NCBI RefSeq assembly: GCF_014171595.1
Contig: NZ_CP050451.1
Location: 2,914,001-2,978,000 of the forward strand
DNA: 64,000 bases
Source: Massilia sp. Se16.2.3
GTDB lineage: Bacteria > Pseudomonadota > Gammaproteobacteria > Burkholderiales > Burkholderiaceae_D
Reading direction: 5' to 3'
Each line of letters begins with the position of its first letter. The first letter of the stretch is position 1. The notes beneath the pieces were generated by a model. That model was given only the letters and a program-made list of their open reading frames with translations, did no database searches and was not told the origin of the DNA. This document shows, piece after piece, positions 52,201 through 59,953 of the stretch. The position numbers and the translations under genes are program-made.

Positions 52201-54576
52201 GCCATGTACTTCGATGACGAACCGGTGGTGGCGAACATCGCGCGCGGCCCGACCGGGATCACGGCTTTCGAGTCGGGCAATGGTGTGCGCCAGACGATCG
52301 AGCGCGACGCGGGCGGGCGCATCACCGCGGTGCGCGCGATCGGCACGGCCGTCGCTGCTGAAGGCTGGATGGCGAAGGCGCGCACCTGGTTCGGTGGCAG
52401 CAGCAAGCAGGAGGCGCGCGCGATCTACGCGCAGGAGAACCGCTACGACCGTGCCGGCCGCCTGGTGCAGATCGGCCGCCAGCTGGACCAGGCCGGCGCG
52501 CTGCCGGCGCGCAGCGTGGCGGAACACTACGGCTACGACGCCCTCGACCGCCTGACGGATGTGGGCACGGGCGATGCGCCTTCTGCCCGCTATGCCTACG
52601 ACAAGGGCGGCAACCGTATCGAAGAGTGGCACGCGTCGGCCGTGAGCCGTGTTGCCTCCAGCGGGGCGTCCGTTGGCGACGCGGGCGGCACGCGTGCCTA
52701 CCTGTACGCACCCGGTACCAACCGCCTGGTCGGCCTGACCCGCCCGCTGGCCGACAGCGGAACCGGCTCCCTGCACGAACGCCTGGACAAGGGTACGGCC
52801 AACCTGTTCGAGAGCGCCTGGTTGTACCGTGCCGGCGGCGCACCATTCGCCCGCATCGGTTTCACCGCCTCTGGCCTGACGAACGCCGCGGCGCAATCCC
52901 AGCCCGCCAGCCGCCGCATCGCCTACGATATCGCCAACCGTCCGATGGCGGTCTACGATGGCGCCGACCGCCTGGTGGCGGCCTATGCCTACAATGTGCA
53001 GGGCGAGCGCTTTGCCAAGACCGTGTATCCCGCGGCCCAGCCTGCAGGGATCGTGCGCACGGCCCTGCCTGCGCAGGCCAGGGGCACGACCACGTACAGC
53101 CTGTACCGCGACCAGCGCCTGGCGGCCGAAGCCGACGGCGAGGGCCACATCGTCGCCCACTATCTTTACCTGGACGGCAAGCCGGTGGCCAGGGTGGACA
53201 TGCGCCAGGAGACGGGTGTGTTCAGCCGGCTCTGGCAGCGTATCCGCGCGCTTGGCGCATCGCGTGGCCAGCAGCCATCGGCCTCGGGCAGCGCCGCCGC
53301 GATCTATGCCATCCACACCGACCACCTGGGCACGCCGCAGGCGGTGACGGACGCGGGCCAGGACATCGTCTGGCAAGGCAAGGTGACTCCTTTCGGCCAG
53401 GCGACGGTGGTTCACGCCAGCATGAACGCCGCGAACGGCAAGGCTTTCGAGATGAAGCTGCGCCTGCCGGGGCAGGTGTTCGACGCCGAGACCGGCCTGA
53501 ATCAGAACTACTTCCGCGACTACGACCCGGCGTTGGGGCGCTATACGACGCCGGACCCGATGGGACTGGCCGGCGGCATCAACCCGTTCGCGTATGCGGA
53601 AGGGAACCCGCTTGGCAATACCGATCCGCTGGGCCTGTATTCGATCGAAGTCCACTATTACATGACCTTCTTCCTGGCACGGGTGGCCGGCATCGACTTC
53701 GACACGGCGCTGACGATCGCGCAGGCCACGCAGCATATCGACGAAGACCCCGACACCTGGCCGATGGACGAGAATGCGCCCATCCAGAGCAATAATCCGC
53801 TGACCAGCGATGCGCGCAACCGCCTGCAGAAGTACCACTTCACGACCTCCAGCCCGGATTGGCTCAACCCCTTCGACTACGATCCGCCGCGCACGCTTGC
53901 CGAGAAAGCCTTCCTGCTTGCCACCGGCATGGACCTGGACAGCTATATCAAGCGGCGTTACGAGAACCCGAGCAATCCGCAGTTGACAAGGTTGATGAAT
54001 GCCTCGAACCGGGCACCGACGGCCTGTGCGAAAGCGCAGTTCTTCGGGGAGTACCTGCACGCTTTCGAGGACACGTTTGCTCACCGCACGCAGGACAATT
54101 CACCGATCCGGCTGAATTTGAATACCGGCCACTTGTGGTGGGGCCACAGTCCGGACCTGACCTACAATCATACGGTGATCATTCCGGAGAATCCGGCCTT
54201 CATCAGGGAGATCGGCATCTGGGACCAGAATGAAGCGCGCACCTACACGATGGAAAAGGAAGTGTTCGCCAAGATGCAGCAGTTCGGGGGCGGCAGCGCC
54301 ACGAACGCCGCGACCGGACAGCCGATCAAGTTCGGCGACCTCACCGACTTCCTGCGCAACTGGAATCAGATCCACGACGACGGAAATAAAATCAGTGCCC
54401 TGCGTGCCCAGCTCAGCAGTTTCGGTCTCGGCACGATCCCGGACTTCGATAACACCTGCGCGACGGCCAAGCGCCGCAACTATCTCGGCGGCTTGAACCA
54501 GTCCACGTATGACGGCACGATTCTGCCGACGGGCACGGCGACCGATGCCCAGCTCGCCCAGGCCTGCGGAGGATAA
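49231..54576 (+). CDS. RHS repeat protein 2 with zinc-phospholipase-C-like C-terminal tip
   Basis: 1,781 residues with the same plan as RHS 1: signal peptide (ALVHTALSALLFSGGAELAHA), Pro-rich linker, near-identical DUF6531 entry, YD repeats and a core ending FDAETGLNQNYFRDYDPALGRYTTPDPMGL...DPLGLY at ~1470. The tip (1471-1781) belongs to the same family as that of RHS 1 but is diverged: VHYYMTFFLARVAG, TQHIDEDPDTWP, KYHFT, GEYLHAFEDTFAHR near 1607-1620 and YNHTVI, NEARTYTMEKEVF. Conserved His/Asp positions between the two tips mark the likely metal ligands. Phospholipase activity is inference. Confidence 0.9.
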   Translation: MSTTTSIKALVHTALSALLFSGGAELAHAGIPGIDPPSGCGVNMSCVPGTPTPPFTPPGTTPPGTHPPGTCGPGNSGSPCAAPGPATNPGSGNGEINVGAGNPINIITGNKYQREVDMAPLPGVLGLEIVRHYNSSISGPGASTNLLGRGWKLSYETDLYVVGRTVQIVQADGSRIIFNRDARDPSLCASTNPSDGKVVVRKTPKGEEYVWHWTNGRELSFDSRGKLVQILAPGGQFVSLQHDARGMLVSVTDPQGRRLQLQYLDKAQSQAGNAFRGVQSIVSPVGTFHYRYGSPLPKGAEVSANTLLANLVKVDMPTGARYYHYENAKFPTYLTGISELATNARGKADWQRVSTYGYDDNGKGNLSVKGYPARLARGADGKVLQPARLAEGTGVQQITLEHGAGSTTLTNSLGQKTVYRYAIIGGQYRLLEALGAGCATCGETNVRYGYDAEGRVTASMMLDEKGTVLSAEGTQYDAQGRARQLISYSFVNGRSLPGKVKMRYEYEGDKPWPARIVRPSVVPGKEYVTTIKYADSAVLAGLPTEISEEGHMPTLEGNASAGTIARTLRYRYDGYGQRVEIDGPLANAATNPGPLNSDITRTRFDARTKLALRTEAPGGPVTEVLERDAALRPTVTRFTDPSGVQMVRVRYNWRGQPEEMRVEGTPADGGPVLSQTMRYTYDLNGRLIEATLPGELSSRFTYDAAGRMTRKLLPDGSAVEAAYNSEGRRILAAVRRADGERAGLTHYRLDEHGRVAGMEDGLGVVANASFTSAGTVAEITNPLGVATRFSYDENGMLTGRTDAAGTPNAASINYVYDARGRRVQLTDPNGVKTLRRYDDFGRPMLETNPDRGVTLYLHDAAGRMLVRSDARGHDTRYRYDVQGHVIAVGTTAVPELTRYRYVGRRLVEIVATPDGKPEHATERTSYRYDAFGQVLEENRWFAKADVKNDTVGLRFVTTSTYDEAGRLSTQVLPDGHVLRYRYGDKNGMLKAMYFDDEPVVANIARGPTGITAFESGNGVRQTIERDAGGRITAVRAIGTAVAAEGWMAKARTWFGGSSKQEARAIYAQENRYDRAGRLVQIGRQLDQAGALPARSVAEHYGYDALDRLTDVGTGDAPSARYAYDKGGNRIEEWHASAVSRVASSGASVGDAGGTRAYLYAPGTNRLVGLTRPLADSGTGSLHERLDKGTANLFESAWLYRAGGAPFARIGFTASGLTNAAAQSQPASRRIAYDIANRPMAVYDGADRLVAAYAYNVQGERFAKTVYPAAQPAGIVRTALPAQARGTTTYSLYRDQRLAAEADGEGHIVAHYLYLDGKPVARVDMRQETGVFSRLWQRIRALGASRGQQPSASGSAAAIYAIHTDHLGTPQAVTDAGQDIVWQGKVTPFGQATVVHASMNAANGKAFEMKLRLPGQVFDAETGLNQNYFRDYDPALGRYTTPDPMGLAGGINPFAYAEGNPLGNTDPLGLYSIEVHYYMTFFLARVAGIDFDTALTIAQATQHIDEDPDTWPMDENAPIQSNNPLTSDARNRLQKYHFTTSSPDWLNPFDYDPPRTLAEKAFLLATGMDLDSYIKRRYENPSNPQLTRLMNASNRAPTACAKAQFFGEYLHAFEDTFAHRTQDNSPIRLNLNTGHLWWGHSPDLTYNHTVIIPENPAFIREIGIWDQNEARTYTMEKEVFAKMQQFGGGSATNAATGQPIKFGDLTDFLRNWNQIHDDGNKISALRAQLSSFGLGTIPDFDNTCATAKRRNYLGGLNQSTYDGTILPTGTATDAQLAQACGG
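49513..50088 (+). repeat. RHS N-terminal core block, copy 2
   Basis: Counterpart of 41,965-42,540, near-identical over its length, including the run encoding VQADGSRIIFNRD and the block GGQFVSLQHDARGMLVSVTDPQ. Confidence 0.75.
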
Positions 54577-54693
54577 TCGGGGCCACGAAGAGCGGCGCGC
54601 ATACGATGCATGATCGGTAACGCGCGCTGCTTACTGGCGCGGCGGTGCCCCGGCACTGCCACGCTCCAATACAATCACATACAAGGGCAAACA

Positions 54694-55128
54694 ATGAAAA
54701 CACGCTTCCCGTTCCTGCTTGGCGCCACCCTGGTGCACCTGACGTGCGGTGCGAGCGCCACCGTTCCTTTTCCGCCGATCGAGGAAGGGGAGTGGACAAT
54801 CGGCGTCAATGCCGTCTTTGCAAACGGTGAGAAGACCGCGGTGCCGGAAAAACCTGCAGGCTGCATGCATCCGATCCGCAATATGCAGAAGGAACTCGGC
54901 AAATTGGAGGAAAAGGGATGTCGCGTCCATATGGGCGCCGGCACCAGCGAACTCGTGCGCTACGCTATCGCCTGCCCCACGGCCAGCGGCGAGCAACGCA
55001 TGGACATTAGCTTGACGGTGCCGGACAGTCGCAGCTTTCGCCAGGTAATCAAGAGCGAACAGGGTAGCAGCGAATTGACCGGCCGCTGGGTAGGACAGTG
55101 CCAGAGCAGAACCGACGAGCCGCGGTGA
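54694..55128 (+). CDS. DUF3617-like exported protein, copy 1
   Basis: 144 residues from the ATG at 54,694 with AAGGG upstream. Signal peptide (FLLGATLVHLTCGASA), then the DUF3617 pattern: IEEGEWTIGVNAV, paired cysteines (PAGCMHP, KGCRVH, IACPTAS, GQCQS), and MDISLTVPDSRSFRQVIKSEQGSSELTGRWVGQC. Bacterial DUF3617 proteins are small periplasmic beta-barrel-like proteins of unknown function. A paralogue lies at 56.3 kb. Immediately downstream of RHS 2, so an immunity candidate. Confidence 0.7.
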   Translation: MKTRFPFLLGATLVHLTCGASATVPFPPIEEGEWTIGVNAVFANGEKTAVPEKPAGCMHPIRNMQKELGKLEEKGCRVHMGAGTSELVRYAIACPTASGEQRMDISLTVPDSRSFRQVIKSEQGSSELTGRWVGQCQSRTDEPR

Positions 55129-55177
55129 GCGAGCGGATGCGCTCTGCACACGTTTGTTATGATGAGGGACAGGTTCG

Positions 55178-56197
55178 ATGAAGTCATTTGACCCGCTCAC
55201 CGAGCGGTATCGCCGCCTCCCGGCAGGCGCGTGCTTCGCATTCGGGCTTTTGCGTCAGTTGTTCTTCGCCGCCTGCCTGGGCGGCGCGGCAATGCCGGCC
55301 AGTGCCCAGGCGGCACCCGCACCGGCGCAAGCATGCCTGCCTCTGGTCAATCCCCGTGGCTGGTCCGTCACCGTTTTCGAGCCCGGCAATTATTGCCTCG
55401 GCCACGACCTGAAACAGGTGCCGCGTACCGGCTGGCTTCGGCTTCCGCATGCGACGATTCCACACGAAGCCATGATCTTCGTCGGCCCCGGCAACGTCAC
55501 CATCGATATGGCCGGCCATAGCGCCGTGGCGGCGATCGACTACGGCAAAGGAATGACGCATCTCGGTGGTACGACGCGCACCGATGGCGCGCCACGTGCT
55601 CCACGGGAAGTGGCCCGTGCGATCACGCTGCGCAACGGCAGCATCCGGACAACCGTGCAGGCGGCGGTCGTCATGGCGCACCGGTGGAATGGCGAGAACC
55701 TGCGCTTGTCCAACAGGCCGATGGGCGCGAGTTTCCTGGTCGGGGCAGAACTGAGCGATGCGCACGGCGACCTGACGCGCTACCAGAATACAGATTACGT
55801 TCTCGAAGACCTGACGCTGACGTCCGACCAGATCGTGGTGCTCATGCAGGGAAAGCGCAACATCATCCGCCGCTGCAGGATCATCGGCGGCAACGGGGCG
55901 CTGAACCTGTTCGGCCCTGACCTGGTATTCGAAAACAACGAGATCGTCATGACGGCGCGCAGCCCGGCGCAAGCGGGCGGCGAGCCCCAGGTGGCCTTGT
56001 ATGTCGAGGACGGCCGGAATGCGCGTATCCGCAACAACCGCTTCGTGATCAAAGGGCAGCCGGACGGGGCGGTGGCGATGGCATTCAAGAACTCGGCGGG
56101 GGTGGTTTTGGAGGGCAATACGGTCGAGGGCAAGGCCGGCCTGTACCGGACCGTCGACGAAAAGAGCACAGTCCAAGTCAGGGCGGTAACGCAATGA
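55178..56197 (+). CDS. Exported beta-helix protein, possible immunity to RHS 2
   Basis: 339 residues. Signal peptide (LLRQLFFAACLGGAAMPASAQA), then a beta-helix with strands such as VTVFEPGNYCLGHDL, MIFVGPGNVTIDMAG, NIIRRCRIIGGNGALNLFGPDLVFENNEIVM, ARIRNNRFVIKG and VVLEGNTVEGKAGLY. It is the complete version of the broken gene at 48.0 kb and a distant relative of the one at 47.0 kb. Repeated occurrence of this family behind RHS genes suggests a partner role rather than chance. Confidence 0.8.
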   Translation: MKSFDPLTERYRRLPAGACFAFGLLRQLFFAACLGGAAMPASAQAAPAPAQACLPLVNPRGWSVTVFEPGNYCLGHDLKQVPRTGWLRLPHATIPHEAMIFVGPGNVTIDMAGHSAVAAIDYGKGMTHLGGTTRTDGAPRAPREVARAITLRNGSIRTTVQAAVVMAHRWNGENLRLSNRPMGASFLVGAELSDAHGDLTRYQNTDYVLEDLTLTSDQIVVLMQGKRNIIRRCRIIGGNGALNLFGPDLVFENNEIVMTARSPAQAGGEPQVALYVEDGRNARIRNNRFVIKGQPDGAVAMAFKNSAGVVLEGNTVEGKAGLYRTVDEKSTVQVRAVTQ

Positions 56198-56323
56198 TGC
56201 GAAGTACGGCGCGCATGACGACCGTGGCGATTGCAGACGGCTGTTTTTCTATTCCGGCGAACAGATCGTCTTTGAAGTGCTTGCCGTTTGGCGCGGTTCC
56301 ACCAGCACCCGGAGACACAAACA

Positions 56324-56761
56324 ATGCGTAGAACGATTCTCGCCGCAGTCACGTTGGCGACCCTCCAGTTGCCGTGCTCCGCCGGTGACACCATTCCTTT
56401 TCCTAAGCTATTGGAGGGACAATGGGAGTCGACGTTCAATGACGTCGGATCGGATGGGCAGATGTCGCAGGCGCCCAGGACTTTCGTCATGTGCGTGCTG
56501 CCGACAGCGAACATGCAGCGCGCTGTCGAACGCCTGCGCGACGAGGAAAGCTGCAAGCATCGTGTCATTGCGAGCGATACCAACAGCGTGACGTACGCAC
56601 TGACCTGTCCAAAGCAGGATGGCGACACGCATACGGTTGTCACCGTGACCGCCCTCGATGAGCGCCACTATCGCATGACGGTCAAGACCGAAGAGGGCAG
56701 CAGCGAGGCGACGAATCGGTGGCTCGGGCAGTGCAAAACCGGGACGGAGAAATCAGAGTGA
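56324..56761 (+). CDS. DUF3617-like exported protein, copy 2
   Basis: 145 residues from the ATG at 56,324, with CCCGGAG-type ribosome site upstream. Signal peptide (ILAAVTLATLQLPCSAG), KLLEGQWESTFNDV, cysteines at TFVMCVL, ESCKHRV, LTCPKQ and GQCKTG; the end VKTEEGSSEATNRWLGQC parallels copy 1 (IKSEQGSSELTGRWVGQC). Cysteine spacing is the same in both copies. Its last codon overlaps the start of the next gene. Confidence 0.72.
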   Translation: MRRTILAAVTLATLQLPCSAGDTIPFPKLLEGQWESTFNDVGSDGQMSQAPRTFVMCVLPTANMQRAVERLRDEESCKHRVIASDTNSVTYALTCPKQDGDTHTVVTVTALDERHYRMTVKTEEGSSEATNRWLGQCKTGTEKSE

Positions 56762-57441
56762 ACGAAACACGACGGCGCTTCATCGGCTTCCTTGTCGCAG
56801 CGAGCTGCGTCGTCACGGGCGTGCTGAACGTCCACGCCGCGCCGCCGCCGGGAGCGGCAAGCCAGTATCGGCTGCTCGACCTGGCCGCGTGCAGGAAACC
56901 GGCCGCGGTCGCTCCCGCATTGCCGGGGCCGACCTTCGAAGCGTATGGGGCGCAGCGCCGCTTGCTGAACCTGGACGGCAGTGGCCGATGTGTCTTGATG
57001 GATTTCTGGATCGCGCGCCTGGGCGGGAGTGAGAGCCCTGGCATGCGCGTGCTCGAGCATCGGTTCATGCGCGTCGTCCACCGAAAATGGCAGCCCTTCG
57101 ATACGCCATTGCGGTGGTATCCCTTTGCGGTGCAAGAGCGCAGGTCCGGCAAGACCTACCTGGTGGACGTACCGACCGAAGAAGACCTGGACGACTTCAT
57201 GGTGCTGAAAACCGGGGTGCCTCGGGTATTCACGGTGACCGGCTGGGTCGATCAGCAAGGCTTCGTTTCCGAACTGGCCTTGCAGGAAGTGACCGAGGGC
57301 CGTGCGGATATTCTGCGCGCCCTGTCGGTGTTACTTGAAACCCGCGCCATCTCCGGGCGTGCCGCACCCGCCGCGGAGCGTGCCCGTATTCGTGCATTGC
57401 GGGACGCGGCGAACGCCGCCTCGCCATCAACTTCTCCGTAA
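56758..57441 (+). CDS. Hypothetical exported protein
   Basis: 227 residues beginning with GTG at 56,758 inside the previous stop (GTGA), so translationally coupled. An RRRFIGFLVAASCVVTGVLNVHA start resembles a signal peptide with a twin-arginine-like beginning. The body has RLLDLAACRKP, GRCVLMDFWIARLGG and KTYLVDVPTEEDLDDFMVLKTGVPRVFTVTGWVD; C-terminus is helical and charged. I do not recognise the family. Last of the four exported genes behind RHS 2 and directly before RHS 3. Confidence 0.7.
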   Translation: MNETRRRFIGFLVAASCVVTGVLNVHAAPPPGAASQYRLLDLAACRKPAAVAPALPGPTFEAYGAQRRLLNLDGSGRCVLMDFWIARLGGSESPGMRVLEHRFMRVVHRKWQPFDTPLRWYPFAVQERRSGKTYLVDVPTEEDLDDFMVLKTGVPRVFTVTGWVDQQGFVSELALQEVTEGRADILRALSVLLETRAISGRAAPAAERARIRALRDAANAASPSTSP

Positions 57442-57601
57442 ACGACATCGGCCGCCAATGTCGCCATTACAACGGCCGCGTCATCAAAAACATACTAAAT
57501 GTTCAAGATGTCGATGTAATATGTGATTGTTAAATGGTCGAGTATTAACGGTTACCAGATGTCCGGAAACCGCGCGCGGCCAGACGCATGAACATGGGGA
57601 G

Positions 57602-57623
57602 GGCGTCCGGTTTCCGGCACGCC
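57602..57623 (+). promoter_or_regulatory. Leader hairpin of RHS 3
   Basis: GGCGTCCGG-TTT-CCGGCACGCC forms a stem of nine pairs with one bulged C, 39 bp before the RHS 3 ATG, and is preceded by the same GGGGAGGGCGT string as in RHS 2. Confidence 0.5.
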
Positions 57624-57661
57624 GAAGAGTGTAACGCTTCACTTTTCTACTACAACACACA

Positions 57662-59953
57662 ATGTCCAAAACTGCCTTGTACAAGGTCTTGCTGCATGCC
57701 GCGCTGTCCGCGGTCCTGCTCAATGGCGCCACCGTCGGCGTGCGTGCCCAGACGACGCTCCCCGGCTTTCCGTTTCCGCCACCCGCCTGCCCTCCGAATA
57801 CCAGCTGCGTCCCTGGCACGCCGCCATTCACGCCGCCAGGCACGAATCCGCCGGGCACCTGTGGGCCCGGTAATAGCGGCAGCACCTGCGGCCAGGGCGG
57901 GCCGGCCACGATCGGCAGCAACAGCAGCGTCAATGTCGGCGCCGGCAATCCGATCAACCTCATCAACGGCAACAAGTATCAGCGCGAAGTCGACATGGCG
58001 CCGCTGCCGGGCGTGCTGGGGCTGGAGATCGTCCGCCACTACAACAGCAGCCTGTCCGGCCCCGGTGCATCGACCAACCTGGTCGGGCGTGGCTGGAAGC
58101 TGTCGTACGAGACCGATTTGTACGTGGTCGGCCGCACGCTGCAGATCGTCCAGGCCGACGGTAGCCGCATCATCTTCAGCCGCGATCCGGCCAACCCGTC
58201 GCTGTGCGCCAGCGACAATCCCGACGAAGGCACGGTCAGCGTGCGCCAGGGCCGCGGCGGCGAGGAATATCTGTGGCGCATGGCGGACGGCCGCGAGCTC
58301 AGTTTCAACAACAAGGGCAAGCTGGTGCAGATCCTGGCGCCGACGGGGGAATTTGTCAGCCTGCAGCATGACAGCAAGGGCTGGCTGGTCAGCGTGACCG
58401 ATCCCCAGGGCCGGGTACTGCGCCTGAACTACCTCGACAAGGCCAGCGCCAGCGCCGGCAACGCCTTCCGCGGCGTGCAGAGCATCGACAGTCCGCTGGG
58501 CCGCTATACCTATGCCTACGGCAGCAAGCCTGCGCAAGGCGCTGCCGTCGCCCCGAACGTGCTGCTGGCGAACCTGGTGCGCGTGAATTACCCGCAAACG
58601 GGCATGGGCCGCAGCTATCACTACGAAGATGCACGCTGGCCGACCCTGCTGACGGGGATCAGCGTCATGGACGCGGGCAAGCTGGCGCGCCTGTCCGCCT
58701 ATGGCTACGGGGCCGACGGCAAGGCCGTGCTGACCAAGCAGGCCGGCGACACCAACAAGGTGACGCTGGAATTCGGCGCCGGCCGCACGCTGCTGACCAA
58801 TAGCCTGGGCCAGAAAACCGAGTACCGCCATGCGATCGTTGGCGGCCAGTACCAGCTGCTGGAAGTGCGGGGGCCCGGCTGCGCCACCTGCGGCGAGACC
58901 AATGTGCGCTACCAGTACGACCCGTCCGGGCGCCTCACCGAGACGGTCAAGCTGAGCGACGCCGGCCAGCCCCTGCGCGGCCTGCGCACGGAGTTCGACG
59001 CGCTGGGGCGTCCTGCGAAAATCAGCCAGCTGGTGTATGTGGGCGGCAAGCCGCAAGCCGGCAAGCTAAGCATGCGCTATGTGTACCGCGAAGCCGGCTT
59101 GCCGGCCCAGGTGGCGCGTCCGAGCGTCGTGCCGGGCAGGGAGGCGCTGACCTCGATTACCTACAACAGCGCCGGCCAGCCGCTCGAAGTGAGCGAAAGC
59201 GGCTGGGCGCCGGGCGCGGGCGCCGAGCCTGTGGCGATGACGCGCAGCACCCGCTATGGCTACCGCCGCATCAACGGCCGCAGCGTACTGGCCAGCGTCG
59301 ACGGCCCGCTGCCGAACGGCCCGACCGCGAGCCCGCGCGATTCCGATATCACCCTGCTCGAGTGGGACCCGAAGGGCAACGCCATCGTCGCCGTGACGGG
59401 CGCCGGCAATGTGCGCAGCACGCTGGAATACGACGCTCTGTGGCGCATCGCCAGGGTCACCAACGCGGGCGGCGCGTCCAGCAGCTTCAGCTACGACGCG
59501 CGCAACCGCCGCAGCGCGGTCGCTAGCAGCGGCATTGTCTACCAGACGCGCTTCGACGCCATGGATCGGGTGGCCGAGACCGGCATTACCCGCAAGGGCG
59601 CCTATACCGCATTGACGAAGCAGGGCGCCGACCTGACGGGACGCGACAGCTGGAGCGTGACGCACGAAGGCGTGCTGTCGCGCCGGCTGGCCGATAGCGA
59701 AGGACGTGTGCTGGAAGCGAGCACCCAGGCGGGCTCGATGCGCCAGGTCCGCCTGTTTGGCTACGACGAGGCCAACCACCTGGTGAGCGTGACGGATGGT
59801 TCCGGCATCACGCGCCAGATCGTCTGGAATGCGCTGGGCCAGGTGGCGGCGCGGGTCGACGCGCTGGGGCGCGAACAGCGCTACCGCTACGATGCCGACG
59901 GCCAGATGGTCGAAGTGACCGATGCGGCCAATACCCGTTCGCCGGCAGCATGA
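57662..59953 (+). pseudogene. RHS repeat protein 3, N-terminal part (frameshifted)
   Basis: 763 residues: signal peptide (LLHAALSAVLLNGATVGVRA), short Pro-rich linker, DUF6531 entry and the first YD repeats, ending at DAANTRSPAA. The next frame reads FAGSMTVGRDALGLTDEIRAP, so one base (probably a T in CGTTCGCC near 59,935) has been lost and the natural sequence was ANTR-FAGSMTVGR. The two halves add up to 1,755 residues, matching RHS 1 and 2. The ATGA overlap at 59,950-59,953 could allow some re-initiation. Real mutation or sequencing error cannot be told apart here. Confidence 0.85.
57925..58500 (+). repeat. RHS N-terminal core block, copy 3
   Basis: Counterpart of copies 1 and 2, nearly identical across NPINLINGNKYQREVDMAPLPGV and GRGWKLSYETDLYVVGR but more diverged after about 58,200. 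Confidence 0.7.

Noticed and set aside
51289..54084. 931-codon open frame on the minus strand inside RHS 2
   Set aside because: Antisense to a well-supported RHS gene; such frames arise from high GC and repeat codons. No recognisable domain and no ribosome site.
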